The notes beneath the pieces were generated by a model. That model was not told the DNA's origin, searched no databases, and worked only from the letters and a program-made list of their open reading frames with translations. The translations under genes were made by a program, and so were the position numbers. 64,000 nt of DNA from Gloeomargarita lithophora Alchichica-D10. GTDB lineage: Bacteria > Cyanobacteriota > Cyanobacteriia > Gloeomargaritales > Gloeomargaritaceae. The first letter of the stretch is position 1, and every line of letters begins with the position of its first letter. Of the stretch, positions 36,516 to 44,832 are shown one piece after another. Where the stretch lies: NCBI RefSeq assembly GCF_001870225.1, contig NZ_CP017675.1, positions 2,747,747 to 2,811,746 of the forward strand, read 5' to 3'.

Positions 36516-38201
36516 ATGCAAACAGCACGTTTAATTCTAACGTCTTTGATGATTTTTGGCACAGCCCAGGTTACCATCGCCCAGGTTGGCCCGATTGACC
36601 CCAGCCGGATTCAGCAGGAACTGCAACCGCCGCAAGTGCCCACCCGCCCGGAGGAAATCACCATTCCCCGCCGGGATGACCCCCAAGCACCGCCTGGAGC
36701 TGCGGATGTGCGTTTTATTTTGAAAACTTTGAATATTCAAGGTGTCGAGGCTTTTAGTCCTGAACAAGTGCAACTCCTATACCAAAAGCAACTCAATACG
36801 GAAATTTCCCTGGCGGATTTGTATGCCATTGCGGATAAGTTAAATGAACTCTATCGCCGGGAAGGGTATATCCTGGTGCGGGTTTTTGTGCCGGAGCAAA
36901 CCATTTCCCAAGGGGTGGCACAGATCAATGTGATTGAAGGGTTTGTGGAAGCGGTAAAATTTGTCGGCACCACCCCGGCGCAGGAGCAACGATTGCGGGG
37001 GTTTGGGGAGTGGATTCAACGTTCTCGTCCCCTCAAATCTTCAGCATTGGAACGCAATTTATTGCTGATGAATGATCTGGCCGGTTACGAGGTGCGGGCA
37101 CGGCTTGACCCTGGCAAGGAAGTGGGGGGCAGTGTGCTAACTTTAGAGCTAACCCATGACCCGTTTGACCCCTTTTTTGAAGTGAATAATTGGGCACCGG
37201 ATTCCGTGGGGCCGGTGCGCTTGCAAGCGGGGGTATTTCTCAATTCCTTGGGCAATCAGGGGGAGCGGTTTGGCTTTAGTGCCGCTACGACTCCTTTTGA
37301 TTTTGAAGAGTTAGCCAATGGCCGGTTTGATTTTCAAATTCCCATTGGTTTTGATGGGGTAACCCTCAGCACCAGTACCAGTTATACGGCCACCCGACCG
37401 GGGGCGGAAATTCAACAATTTTTGGTTTCTGGGGAAAGCTTTAATTTTAATTTGGGGTTGAGTTATTCTTTGATCCGTTCCCGTCAGTTGAATGTATCCT
37501 TGAATGGCCTCTTTGACTTAACCAATAGTACGATTGATACCCGTTTTTTGGGGCCGCCGGTCATCCTCAGCCAAGACCGGATTCGTTCTGTGCGGGTGGG
37601 GGCTTCGGTGGACAATATCAATGCCCTGGGGTTTACGGCGGCTGCCATTTTACTTTCCCAGGGGTTGAGTGGGTTGGGGGCACGCCTAGAGGGGAGCGAA
37701 GGGGCGCCTTTGTCCAGGGCGAACGGCCAAGCAACGGGGTTTAAGGTGAATTTGAACGTTACCCAGTTGTTTACTTTGCCCCAGCAGTTTAATTTTTTGC
37801 TCACGGGGACGGGGCAGGTGGCGAGTACGTCCCTGCTGGTGTCGGAGCAGTTTGGTTTGGGGGGGCCAAGTTTTGGTTCGGCCTACAATCCTTCCCAACT
37901 GTTGGGGGACGATGGCTATGCTTTGCGTTTGGAACTACAACGCCCGGTGAATTATCGGGCGGGTACGACCCCCCTGGTGAGTCAACCCTATGCGTTTGTG
38001 GATTATGGGCAGGTGTTTTTGAAACAACCGACGGCGGCGGAACCGGGGAATCGGGAGTTGGCTTCGGCGGGTTTGGGACTGCGCCAATTTATTAGCAATT
38101 ATCTCCAAATGCGGTTGGAATTGGCTTTTCCTCTGAGTAAATTTGCGCCTCAGTTTGAACAAACTCCCCGCTTATTATTCAGCGTGCAGGGGGTATTTTA
38201 A
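36516..38201 (+). CDS. TpsB/FhaC-family outer membrane secretion protein
   Basis: A 561-residue outer membrane transporter of two-partner secretion (ShlB/FhaC/HecB). TARLILTSLMIFGTAQVTIAQ is the signal peptide. A Pro-rich linker leads to the POTRA_2 domain (LKTLNIQGVEAFSPEQVQLL, ADKLNELYRREGYILVRVFVP), then the 16-strand barrel with the VRL-type interior motif near GFSAATTPFDF and a C-terminal aromatic residue (LLFSVQGVF). ATG 36516 is chosen over GTG 36501 because the signal peptide starts there. No TpsA substrate lies beside it. Confidence 0.88.
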   Translation: MQTARLILTSLMIFGTAQVTIAQVGPIDPSRIQQELQPPQVPTRPEEITIPRRDDPQAPPGAADVRFILKTLNIQGVEAFSPEQVQLLYQKQLNTEISLADLYAIADKLNELYRREGYILVRVFVPEQTISQGVAQINVIEGFVEAVKFVGTTPAQEQRLRGFGEWIQRSRPLKSSALERNLLLMNDLAGYEVRARLDPGKEVGGSVLTLELTHDPFDPFFEVNNWAPDSVGPVRLQAGVFLNSLGNQGERFGFSAATTPFDFEELANGRFDFQIPIGFDGVTLSTSTSYTATRPGAEIQQFLVSGESFNFNLGLSYSLIRSRQLNVSLNGLFDLTNSTIDTRFLGPPVILSQDRIRSVRVGASVDNINALGFTAAAILLSQGLSGLGARLEGSEGAPLSRANGQATGFKVNLNVTQLFTLPQQFNFLLTGTGQVASTSLLVSEQFGLGGPSFGSAYNPSQLLGDDGYALRLELQRPVNYRAGTTPLVSQPYAFVDYGQVFLKQPTAAEPGNRELASAGLGLRQFISNYLQMRLELAFPLSKFAPQFEQTPRLLFSVQGVF

Positions 38202-38218
38202 GTGGGGCAAAGAAGTCA

Positions 38219-38341
38219 TATAGCAATCCTATTTGAATTTTGCATAGTGGTCGCAGGGGGGGCACCCCCCGCCCCTGGTTCTGAGGAATTTCTGTATGCC
38301 TACGGCACGCAGGCTAACGTAAATCGGGTGGGATTGCCATA
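38219..38341. repeat. Dispersed repeat, copy 5
   Basis: The 123-bp element runs from TATAGCAATCCTATTTGAATT to GGGATTGCCATA, nearly perfect terminal inverted repeats. It has the core GTCGCAGGGGGGGCACCCCC in inverted orientation and the unit GCCTACGGCACGCAGGCTAAC. It follows the TpsB stop by 17 bases and may serve as its transcription end. Confidence 0.75.
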
Positions 38342-38455
38342 GTCGGTTTTTTTAACCTTGGTTGGTGCCAGCCGCCGCTGACTGGGGATTAGGGGTGGGG
38401 ACGACTCGTGGATAAATCCGGGCGGTAGAATAGTTAAGAAATATCATTTGCCCCC

Positions 38456-38947
38456 ATGCAGTATTTAGTTGCCCTACTCGCTGACCGGTTTCAGGCCGAG
38501 GCCGCCTATTTGGCTCTGGAGGCGGCGGGTTTGCCCCTGGAGGCGGTGGCCTTGGTGGGACGGGGTTATCGGGAGGTGGGGGATTATCCTTTACCCCAGG
38601 GGGGCTGGCGACCCAATTTTTTTACCTATTGGCTGGTGCCGTTTGGGTTTGGGAGTGGAGTGGGGTTTAGCGTATTAACCGGGTTGGATACGTTTACCCC
38701 CTGGGCGGGGGTGGGGGGCAATCACCTCCTGGGTGGCCTGTTGGGAGCGATTGCGGGGGGGATGGGCAGTGTGTTGGTGGGGGGTGGGTTGGGACAGTTG
38801 GCCCAGTGGGGGTTGCCCAATTACGCCCGGGCGGTGACCCAGGGGAAATATGTGGTGGTGGTGCAGGGGACGGGGTTGGTGAACCGCGCCAGGGGGATTG
38901 TGCTGCGCTTTCAACCCCAGGCGCTACACGTTTTGGAAACCCGATGA
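38456..38947 (+). CDS. Hypothetical Gly-rich membrane-associated protein
   Basis: A 163-residue protein. The first 50 residues (MQYLVALLADRFQAEAAYLALEAAG) look like a small alpha/beta fold of the type found in general-stress or DUF1269-like proteins. The middle has two Gly-rich hydrophobic stretches (LLGGLLGAIAGGMGSVLVGGGLGQL), as in glycine-zipper segments. I do not recognise a function. It overlaps bioY as ATGA, so it is the first gene of a bioY-lspA operon. Confidence 0.6.
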   Translation: MQYLVALLADRFQAEAAYLALEAAGLPLEAVALVGRGYREVGDYPLPQGGWRPNFFTYWLVPFGFGSGVGFSVLTGLDTFTPWAGVGGNHLLGGLLGAIAGGMGSVLVGGGLGQLAQWGLPNYARAVTQGKYVVVVQGTGLVNRARGIVLRFQPQALHVLETR

Positions 38948-39519
38948 ACTGGGTACGGCAATTGTTTTGGGCGATGAGTGGCCTGGTGCTGTTGATACTG
39001 GGGACATTTGTGGGGGTGTATGTGGTGAGTCCCCCCTGGCAATGGTCGGGGCAAGGGGTATGGCTCTGGCCGGTGGGGAGCAGTTGGCAGGTGGGGGCAA
39101 TGGTGCTGGCGGCCTGTTTGGGGGGACGGGGGGCGGCCACGGTGGCGGTGATCGCCTATCTCACCCTGGGGTTGACCGGGTGGCCGGTGTTTACTTGGGC
39201 GGGGGGCTGGCAATATCTGCGGGAACCGGGGCTGGGTTATTTGCTGGGCTTGGTGGTGGGGGCGTGGGTGTGCGGGGATGTGGCCTTTCGTTTGCCCTTG
39301 ACTTTGGAAAATTTAGCTCTGGCGGGTGGGCTGGGCATGGTGGGGGTGCATCTGGTGGGCTGGGCGGGGTTGGCGGTGCATTATCCCCGCTGGTCGGAAT
39401 GGTGGAGTTGGGTGGGGCATTACACGCTTGCTCCTTTGGGGGGACAACTGCTGGCCTTGGGTGGGGTGGTGGTGGTGGCCTATACCGCCCGTCGGTTGGG
39501 GGTGGCGGTACGGTGGTAA
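38944..39519 (+). CDS. bioY: Biotin transporter BioY
   Basis: A 191-residue S-component of an ECF-type biotin importer, with about six membrane helices. LTLGLTGWPVFTWAGGWQYLREPGLGYLLGLVVGAWVCG matches the conserved BioY core (TGxPVFaxGGxG...PTxGYLiGF). Solitary BioY proteins can import biotin alone or with shared ECF modules; none of those modules is in the window. It is coupled to both neighbours by overlaps. Confidence 0.85.
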   Translation: MNWVRQLFWAMSGLVLLILGTFVGVYVVSPPWQWSGQGVWLWPVGSSWQVGAMVLAACLGGRGAATVAVIAYLTLGLTGWPVFTWAGGWQYLREPGLGYLLGLVVGAWVCGDVAFRLPLTLENLALAGGLGMVGVHLVGWAGLAVHYPRWSEWWSWVGHYTLAPLGGQLLALGGVVVVAYTARRLGVAVRW

Positions 39520-39977
39520 AACACGGCTGGTTTTGGGTCGCCGCCGGGACGGGGGTACTGCTGGATCAATTGAGTAAGTCCTGGGTAGGGCAGAATTTTG
39601 GTCTGGGGGAATCCTGGCCGCTGTGGGCGGGGGTATTTCATTTCACCTATGTCTTGAATACGGGGGCGGCGTTTAGTTTGTTTGTGCAGGGAACGGCCTG
39701 GTTGCGCTGGCTGTCGGTGGCGGTCAGTGCGGGTTTGATGGCCTTAGCAGTCGCTGGCCCCCGGTTGGCGGGGCGGGAACAGTGGGGCTACGGCTTGATC
39801 CTGGCCGGGGCGGTGGGGAATGGCATTGACCGCTTTCGCTTGGGGGCAGTAATTGATTTTCTTGACGTGCGCTGGATTAGTTTTCCCATTTTTAATTTGG
39901 CCGATGTCTGGATCAATTTGGGGCTGGTTTGTCTATTTTGGCATTACCTGCGTCCCCATTCCAGCCAAAATTCTTGA
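39513..39977 (+). CDS. lspA: Lipoprotein signal peptidase
   Basis: A 154-residue aspartic peptidase of the inner membrane that cleaves signal peptides of lipidated prolipoproteins. The conserved parts are LLDQLSKSW, VLNTGAAFSLF, AGAVGNGIDRFRLGAVIDFLDV with the first catalytic Asp, and PIFNLADVWI with the second. GTG 39513 gives a 7-base overlap with bioY and a full-length N-terminus. Bacterial lspA beside bioY is a recurrent cyanobacterial pairing in my recollection. Confidence 0.9.
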   Translation: MVKHGWFWVAAGTGVLLDQLSKSWVGQNFGLGESWPLWAGVFHFTYVLNTGAAFSLFVQGTAWLRWLSVAVSAGLMALAVAGPRLAGREQWGYGLILAGAVGNGIDRFRLGAVIDFLDVRWISFPIFNLADVWINLGLVCLFWHYLRPHSSQNS

Positions 39978-40114
39978 TTTTTTTAGTGATTAGTGATATA
40001 CAAATTCAAATTATATGTGTATAGTACATTCAGGGTTAATGCGTACGTTGTAGTGAGTTTGAATGACCAGATTGGGGTTAGGTTTTAGATGTTCACGTTC
40101 TTGGTGAGTTGCCT

Positions 40115-40465
40115 ATGTCCCGTTATACCGGCTGGTTTGTCTTAGATGCCAAAGCCCGGAATCTCTTGCCTATGCTGGCAGAGACCCTGCGGGGGTGCGA
40201 CTTAAATGTGGTGTATCGCTCGGAGGATTACCTCATGGCGCGGGAGGTGCCGGGGGCGGTGCCCTTGTCCCGTTTTAGCCGATTGGTGACGGCGGAAATT
40301 TTGGTGGAACGGTATCCCAATCAACAGGTGCGTTTGCAGGTGGTAGCCAAAAATGAAGAACTGCCCCTGCATCAGCGCAATCATTGTCAGCAGATGTTTG
40401 AAAAAATTAGTGCCGCAATCAGTAATAACCAAAACTGGGAACTGCTGAATTTAGTGGCGAGTTAG
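40115..40465 (+). CDS. Hypothetical protein, probably conserved in cyanobacteria
   Basis: A 116-residue soluble protein starting MSRYTGWFVLDAKARNLL. It has an alpha/beta composition (LNVVYRSEDYLMAREVPG, RLQVVAKNEELP) and a helical C-terminus, without catalytic motifs. I do not recognise it. ATG 40115 is preferred to a TTG six bases earlier. It is the last gene before the Argonaute island, and a dispersed repeat follows its stop by about 25 bases. Confidence 0.55.
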   Translation: MSRYTGWFVLDAKARNLLPMLAETLRGCDLNVVYRSEDYLMAREVPGAVPLSRFSRLVTAEILVERYPNQQVRLQVVAKNEELPLHQRNHCQQMFEKISAAISNNQNWELLNLVAS

Positions 40466-40489
40466 GCCAGGTTGGGTTTGATATTTTAT

Positions 40490-40598
40490 GGACACCTCTA
40501 AAAATAGGTTGCCGGGGCACCGCCCCCGTCACTGGTTCTCCAGAATTTCTGTATGCCTACGGCACGCAAGCTAACGCCAAATGGGTGGGATTGCTATA
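40490..40598. repeat. Dispersed repeat, copy 6 (mixed ends)
   Basis: The 109-bp element begins GGACACCTCTAAAAATAGGT but ends GGGATTGCTATA, so it joins the two end types. It holds the core GGGGCACCGCCCCCG and the unit GCCTACGGCACGCAAGCTAAC. It lies 19 bases from the Argonaute stop codon and marks the left border of the island. Confidence 0.7.
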
Positions 40599-40617
40599 TC
40601 ACCTTTTCCTTTGAAAT

Positions 40618-42855
40618 TCATAACCAGAACTGACGATCTCCCTCCAAAATGCTGGGATAAATGCCGTTAATTCTAAGATAAGCCATGCGATCTGCTCCAT
40701 GTAACGGCATTGGCAGGCGTGGAGTCTTTAACGCACCATGATGTAGCAGTGTTAATTTTAATGTTGTTTCAACCACCTGTTCGATAGGTGCTTGATGACC
40801 TAATTCATGCACACGTAACCGTAATGGACGGGCAAGCCCGACATTTGGTGAAACTTTTGTTGTGACTAAGATCGCTTCCTTAGAAGATAGACGAAGTGCA
40901 AGTCCTGTGCCTGGTGCAGCGAGAGTTTTATTACTAAGGTGATAAAGCCTGGGAACACCTGATTTGATACATTCCACTAAAATAAACCGAGCATTAATAG
41001 CATTTGCCCGTTCCAGTAAATGTATTACTTCTTTTCCACAAAAGCGACCGTCGCGGTAAATCAAGATAGTCTTACCATCCAGTTCAGCCGCTGGTAGAAG
41101 CCGCTCCAAGATTCTTTGGGGAATTTCTTCACCCTCTAGAAGCCCATCTTCCAACCGATACCGAACAAACTCTCCTTGTCTGCCATAGAGTCGGATACTA
41201 GCACAGGCATTCATCGTTCCAGGAAGGCGTGACTTGGGCGATCGCGAAATATCTAGCCCAATAAAGTAATCGGCAATTTCTAGAGGCTCAGCCAGAATAA
41301 ACGGCAAGTTCCCCAACTTTGCCAAAATGCCAGGAACAACCTGGTTAAGGATTTGCCCAGATTGAACCTTCGTAAGAGTATCAGCATAGACGAATTGACT
41401 AGCAGTCTGTCGGCGCAGAAGATGGGAATAAGCAAATTGATAAAGGCTACCACCATCGCTCTTATCAGCCCTGCGATCGCTTTCAGGCAAGAAAATCAAC
41501 ACAACATCTGGCGACAATACAGCTACCCCATTTAGAGCCTTTTCCAACTCTGCTCTAGCTGAGGCATCGCTACCGCTCACGCTCAGAGGTTTTTTGTGAA
41601 TGATTTGGCTTTCAAAGCCGTAGTCTTTCAGGCAACTTTCGACTCCCTTTAACAGCAAACTCACCTGAAAATCACAGAGTTTCAAGACTGCTATCTGAAT
41701 AGGTCTTGATGCATATTCAGGGTGCTTACGATACACACCTCCATTTTTGATCTTCAGTCCATTGAGAATTTGCCCCTGTTTGCCAACATAGCCCTTGCCA
41801 AAAAGAAGCGGGGTTTGGTCAATTGGAGTTTGAGGATACCAGAAGAGTGAACTATAGTTATAACTACTGATGCTTCTTTTTAATTGGAACCCAAAAGTTG
41901 CTAAAGCCTGCGATGCCTCCTCTTTATATCTAGCTAGCAATTGTGTTCTATCTTTGAAATCGCGAATTTTTGTGGCGCGGAGCAATTGCCCATGCTGAAC
42001 TCCAAAACGCTCATCCGTATCATCTGTCACACGAGGTCGCAAAGCCGCCATTGCATACTCGTATATTTTGGGATTCTTACCAAACTGTACTCCTACAACA
42101 GGTTGCTCATCTGGAGCCTCTCGCAAGGCTTGCTTACTAGTAGAACCAGTTGCCCACTTGAGCAGTTCCTCTCTCTTTTCCCCAATGCTTCCAATAATCT
42201 CACGAATAATTCCATGACCACCTGTTTCAAGACTTTGAACATGCAGACCAACCAGTAGTTTCTCAGGATTCTGACGCGATGGATGATTCTGGAAAAATTC
42301 AGCTAGATTTCCTTTGAATAAAATACTGCTGTGAATTGACAGGCTGAGGGCAGGAGTTAAAGTATTCTCTAATTCGATCACTTCTGACCAAAATTCAGCC
42401 TCCCGCCTGACGATGACCCGCTGGGCTTCTCTTTCAGGTAATGGGACTGGTACTTGGGAAAAGTGGCAATCCGTTTGCAAAATCTGACAAGCTAATTGAG
42501 CCAAAACTGTCGGTGTGAGATTAGGATGTCGAACCCACTGAATGCCCCAAGGGCGATCACTTAAATCCCTTACTTCTGCACGAACCCGTTCCAATGCCTC
42601 TCGCCATTCGGATGAGTCTGGCATTGACTGCTCTGGTTTAGCCAATACGATGAAATCACCTTGATGCCAGGTTACAGCCACATCAGGAAACTGACGACTC
42701 AAGTGAAAGCTCAAACGATTTCCCAAATCCTTAGCATTTTCATTGACATTAGGCGTGAGCCGAAAACAAATCACATTAGGTTGTGAAATAGTCAGTGGAA
42801 ATATCTCACTGATGAAGTTAGGTGTCTTTGGAGCAGTCAATGCAACAGCAATCAT
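40618..42855 (-). CDS. Prokaryotic Argonaute, long type with intact PIWI
   Basis: A 745-residue Argonaute. The PAZ-side segment YEYAMAALRPRVTDDTDERFG (about 265-285) and the MID domain (about 395-480) precede PIWI. The catalytic tetrad reads Asp535 in FIGLDISRS, a Glu finger at 574-577 in LEGEEIP, Asp602 in IYRDGRF and Asp722 in LHGADRMAY, so it should cut nucleic acid. Long pAgos of cyanobacteria, such as that of Synechococcus elongatus, use short DNA guides to cleave DNA and limit plasmids or phage. ATG 42855 overlaps the stop of the upstream nuclease gene (ATGA), with GGGAGG as its ribosome site. The gene is lower in GC than its surroundings and contains two GCGATCGC octamers (41238, 41473). 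Confidence 0.93.
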   Translation of the reverse strand: MIAVALTAPKTPNFISEIFPLTISQPNVICFRLTPNVNENAKDLGNRLSFHLSRQFPDVAVTWHQGDFIVLAKPEQSMPDSSEWREALERVRAEVRDLSDRPWGIQWVRHPNLTPTVLAQLACQILQTDCHFSQVPVPLPEREAQRVIVRREAEFWSEVIELENTLTPALSLSIHSSILFKGNLAEFFQNHPSRQNPEKLLVGLHVQSLETGGHGIIREIIGSIGEKREELLKWATGSTSKQALREAPDEQPVVGVQFGKNPKIYEYAMAALRPRVTDDTDERFGVQHGQLLRATKIRDFKDRTQLLARYKEEASQALATFGFQLKRSISSYNYSSLFWYPQTPIDQTPLLFGKGYVGKQGQILNGLKIKNGGVYRKHPEYASRPIQIAVLKLCDFQVSLLLKGVESCLKDYGFESQIIHKKPLSVSGSDASARAELEKALNGVAVLSPDVVLIFLPESDRRADKSDGGSLYQFAYSHLLRRQTASQFVYADTLTKVQSGQILNQVVPGILAKLGNLPFILAEPLEIADYFIGLDISRSPKSRLPGTMNACASIRLYGRQGEFVRYRLEDGLLEGEEIPQRILERLLPAAELDGKTILIYRDGRFCGKEVIHLLERANAINARFILVECIKSGVPRLYHLSNKTLAAPGTGLALRLSSKEAILVTTKVSPNVGLARPLRLRVHELGHQAPIEQVVETTLKLTLLHHGALKTPRLPMPLHGADRMAYLRINGIYPSILEGDRQFWL

Positions 42856-43682
42856 GCAGATACCTCCCAAGCAGAAAAGTTACAGACAGAATGGAATTGG
42901 CAGTGTTTGCAGCGACTTTGATCAGGATTTGGAGGAAAGATTTGCCCAAATTCGGTAGAGTTCTTTCGATATTGCTGCGTTTGAGCATCATGCTTCTGGG
43001 CGATTCGAGCCAAGTTTGACTGAATAGCATTTAACTGGAGTGGACTTGCGGTAATTGGCTCAGACCATTTGCAAGATTCCAGGTTGTAAAATGAAGCAAC
43101 TGCTCGCTGGTTTGGATAAAGATAGCTTGCTGTCAGCAAGTAAACATATCCTTGACGCAAATCAAAATCGGATTTTCCTGTCTTAAAATCCAGGATGTGC
43201 AATGTGCCGTTCTCTTCAAGAAACAAGCAGTCAATTGCGGCAAAAAGCTTGAAAGACAGATTATCTGCCCGAACTTCAAGCGGAGTAGGCATCCCCTCAT
43301 CACCCCGACTTAACTTCAGAATCTTCTTCCCCCTCAAAACTGGTTGATTGTAGTAGTTATCTAGAACCTGTAAAACCCGTTCTCTGACAACCAAAGATTC
43401 GTCTTCTAACTTTAAAGATCGGGCGACTCGGTTCACGCAATTGACATCATCAAGTAGCCGATCATCCTGGTGAAACTCGTAAACGCCTTGCTGGGCAAGC
43501 AAACCAATCCGTTGAACAGTGGTATCTTGATTTAGGATCGCGGCGATCGCAGGCTCTTTTTTCCGAACCCTCTGAAATCCTCGTTTCATATCACAGTGCC
43601 AGTACTCCTGCCCAACGGCAGGAACAAATTCCGACATTAACGAAAAACTAGCAAACGGCATCCAGCGAGACCTTACCACCAT
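42852..43682 (-). CDS. Cas4-like PD-(D/E)XK nuclease coupled to Argonaute
   Basis: A 276-residue nuclease of the PD-(D/E)XK superfamily. Asp151 (AAIDCLFL) and ILDFKTGK with Asp165 and Lys167 form the active site; CKHCQFHSVC at 258-267, with a possible fourth Cys at 30, resembles the iron-sulfur cluster of Cas4/AddB. Such nucleases often accompany pAgo genes and may process target or guide DNA. ATG 43682 is set by GGAGG eight bases upstream; the frame remains open to TTG 43718 through the operator. One GCGATCGC lies at 43543. It is the promoter-proximal gene of the nuclease-Argonaute operon. Confidence 0.85.
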   Translation of the reverse strand: MVVRSRWMPFASFSLMSEFVPAVGQEYWHCDMKRGFQRVRKKEPAIAAILNQDTTVQRIGLLAQQGVYEFHQDDRLLDDVNCVNRVARSLKLEDESLVVRERVLQVLDNYYNQPVLRGKKILKLSRGDEGMPTPLEVRADNLSFKLFAAIDCLFLEENGTLHILDFKTGKSDFDLRQGYVYLLTASYLYPNQRAVASFYNLESCKWSEPITASPLQLNAIQSNLARIAQKHDAQTQQYRKNSTEFGQIFPPNPDQSRCKHCQFHSVCNFSAWEVSA

Positions 43683-43702
43683 ATTTAGCACCTCCAAACG
43701 TG

Positions 43703-43779
43703 TTGACGAAAAAATCAACTACCTACATCATACCTCTATGTTGATTTTTTCGTCAAGCCATTATTGATTTTTTAGCCAA
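43703..43779. promoter_or_regulatory. Operator of the Argonaute island
   Basis: TTGACGAAAAAATCAAC at 43703-43719 and its exact reverse complement at 43740-43756 form a perfect 17-bp inverted repeat with 20 bases between. A third, weaker copy (TTGATTTTTTAGCCAA, 43764-43779) lies next to it. Each unit is itself a TTGA-N8-TCAA dyad. The array sits between the nuclease start and the divergent xre start and is the obvious binding site for the XRE protein. A TATATATA stretch (about 43791-43800) may be the xre promoter -10 region. Confidence 0.75.
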
Positions 43780-43816
43780 TCCCCCCCATACTATATATAT
43801 AACTAAGGAAAAAAGC

Positions 43817-44167
43817 GTGTTACAAGGATTTGGTCAGCAAATTCGGCAGGCTCGGAAAGAGAAGGGCTATAGCCAGCGAGATCTAGCAAGGTTGGTGGAT
43901 CTGGATTTTACCTATCTATCTAAGCTAGAAAACGATAGGGCTGATTATCCGCCGAAAGAAGATGCTATCCGAAAACTAGCAGAACACCTAGAACTTGATG
44001 CTGAAGAGCTGGTGTTCTTAGCTGGGCGGATTCCTGAACGAGATGAAGAATTTCTTAGACAGAATTACAAAGCAATGCCTGCTTTGTTCCGTCGGATGCA
44101 AGAAAATCCAGAGTTCGCGCAAAAAGTATTTAATGAAGCAACACAGCAAGACGAACAGGAGAAATAA
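43817..44167 (+). CDS. XRE-family transcriptional regulator
   Basis: A 116-residue protein. The N-terminal helix-turn-helix is GQQIRQARKEKGYSQRDLARLVDLDFTYLSKLEND (about 6-40, split here by the motif centre SQRDLARLV). The C-terminal part (RDEEFLRQNYKAMPALFRRM) is a helical tail typical of XRE proteins paired with ImmA/IrrE peptidases. GTG 43817 follows AAGGA by eight bases. It is divergent from the nuclease-Argonaute operon and likely represses both directions through the operator repeats. Confidence 0.88.
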   Translation: MLQGFGQQIRQARKEKGYSQRDLARLVDLDFTYLSKLENDRADYPPKEDAIRKLAEHLELDAEELVFLAGRIPERDEEFLRQNYKAMPALFRRMQENPEFAQKVFNEATQQDEQEK

Positions 44168-44169
44168 GT

Positions 44170-44832
44170 TTGAGCCTAATCAACTATCCGTCGTTCCTTA
44201 GTAAGGAGCACATTGAAAGTGAAGTCGAGAAAATCTTGGAGCGTATGCGGTCAACACCACAGTATGTGCCAACTTTTCCGCTTGATCCTCAGCGGGTAGC
44301 TGATTTCCTTGATTTAACCGTTGTTTGGGATACTATACCACCCGATACAGACGGGCAAATAGCTGCTAGGATATTGCCTTTGCTACGGCAGATCGAAATT
44401 AACGAAGCGATTCCTGAGCTACGAGGGGGATTTGGAAACTCGACACTTGCTCACGAAATAGGTCATTGGATACTGCACATCAATCATAATGAAGTTGATG
44501 GCTCTAGCAAACAACAAACATTAGATTTGGGTCTAGAAGATATCCAACCATTTCTATGCCGTTCCATTAGTGCTCAACAAGGAATTGAATGGCAAGCCCA
44601 ATATTTTGCAGGCTGCTTACTCATGCCACGCTACATTTTGAAAGATGTAGCTCAAGGGCGTAAGCTGACGAAATGGAAACATCTTTATGCGATGGCTGAA
44701 GATCTTGGTATTACGATTTCAAACCTCAAAAATCGTTTGCAAGATCTTGGTTGGATTAACATTCCAAATGGTTCAAGACAAATATATCCTGGTAGGAGTA
44801 GTCCAACGGGGCAGATAAACCTGTTGGATTAG
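44170..44832 (+). CDS. ImmA/IrrE-family metallopeptidase
   Basis: A 220-residue zinc peptidase. HEIGH at residues 95-99 in STLAHEIGHWILH is the zinc motif; EWQAQYFAGCLLMP supplies the third ligand Glu and the family signature. The C-terminal LYAMAEDLGITISNLKNRLQDLGWI is a winged-helix-like end. In ICEBs1 and Deinococcus such proteins cleave an XRE repressor after DNA damage. Two bases separate it from the xre stop; TTG 44170 is used because no ATG is near. It probably cuts the XRE product and so frees the Argonaute operon. Confidence 0.87.
   Translation: MSLINYPSFLSKEHIESEVEKILERMRSTPQYVPTFPLDPQRVADFLDLTVVWDTIPPDTDGQIAARILPLLRQIEINEAIPELRGGFGNSTLAHEIGHWILHINHNEVDGSSKQQTLDLGLEDIQPFLCRSISAQQGIEWQAQYFAGCLLMPRYILKDVAQGRKLTKWKHLYAMAEDLGITISNLKNRLQDLGWINIPNGSRQIYPGRSSPTGQINLLD

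Noticed and set aside
38898..39512. Long Gly-rich frame leading into lspA
   Set aside because: It is out of phase with bioY, which has clear family motifs, and LspA similarity begins only at 39513.
40618..42855. Assignment as a catalytically dead Argonaute
   Set aside because: Asp535, a Glu finger, Asp602 and Asp722 are all in the expected places in the PIWI domain.
43817..44832. XRE and ImmA/IrrE genes as a prophage immunity pair
   Set aside because: No integrase, phage structural gene or attachment site is near; the shared operator with the nuclease-Argonaute genes points to a role within that cassette.
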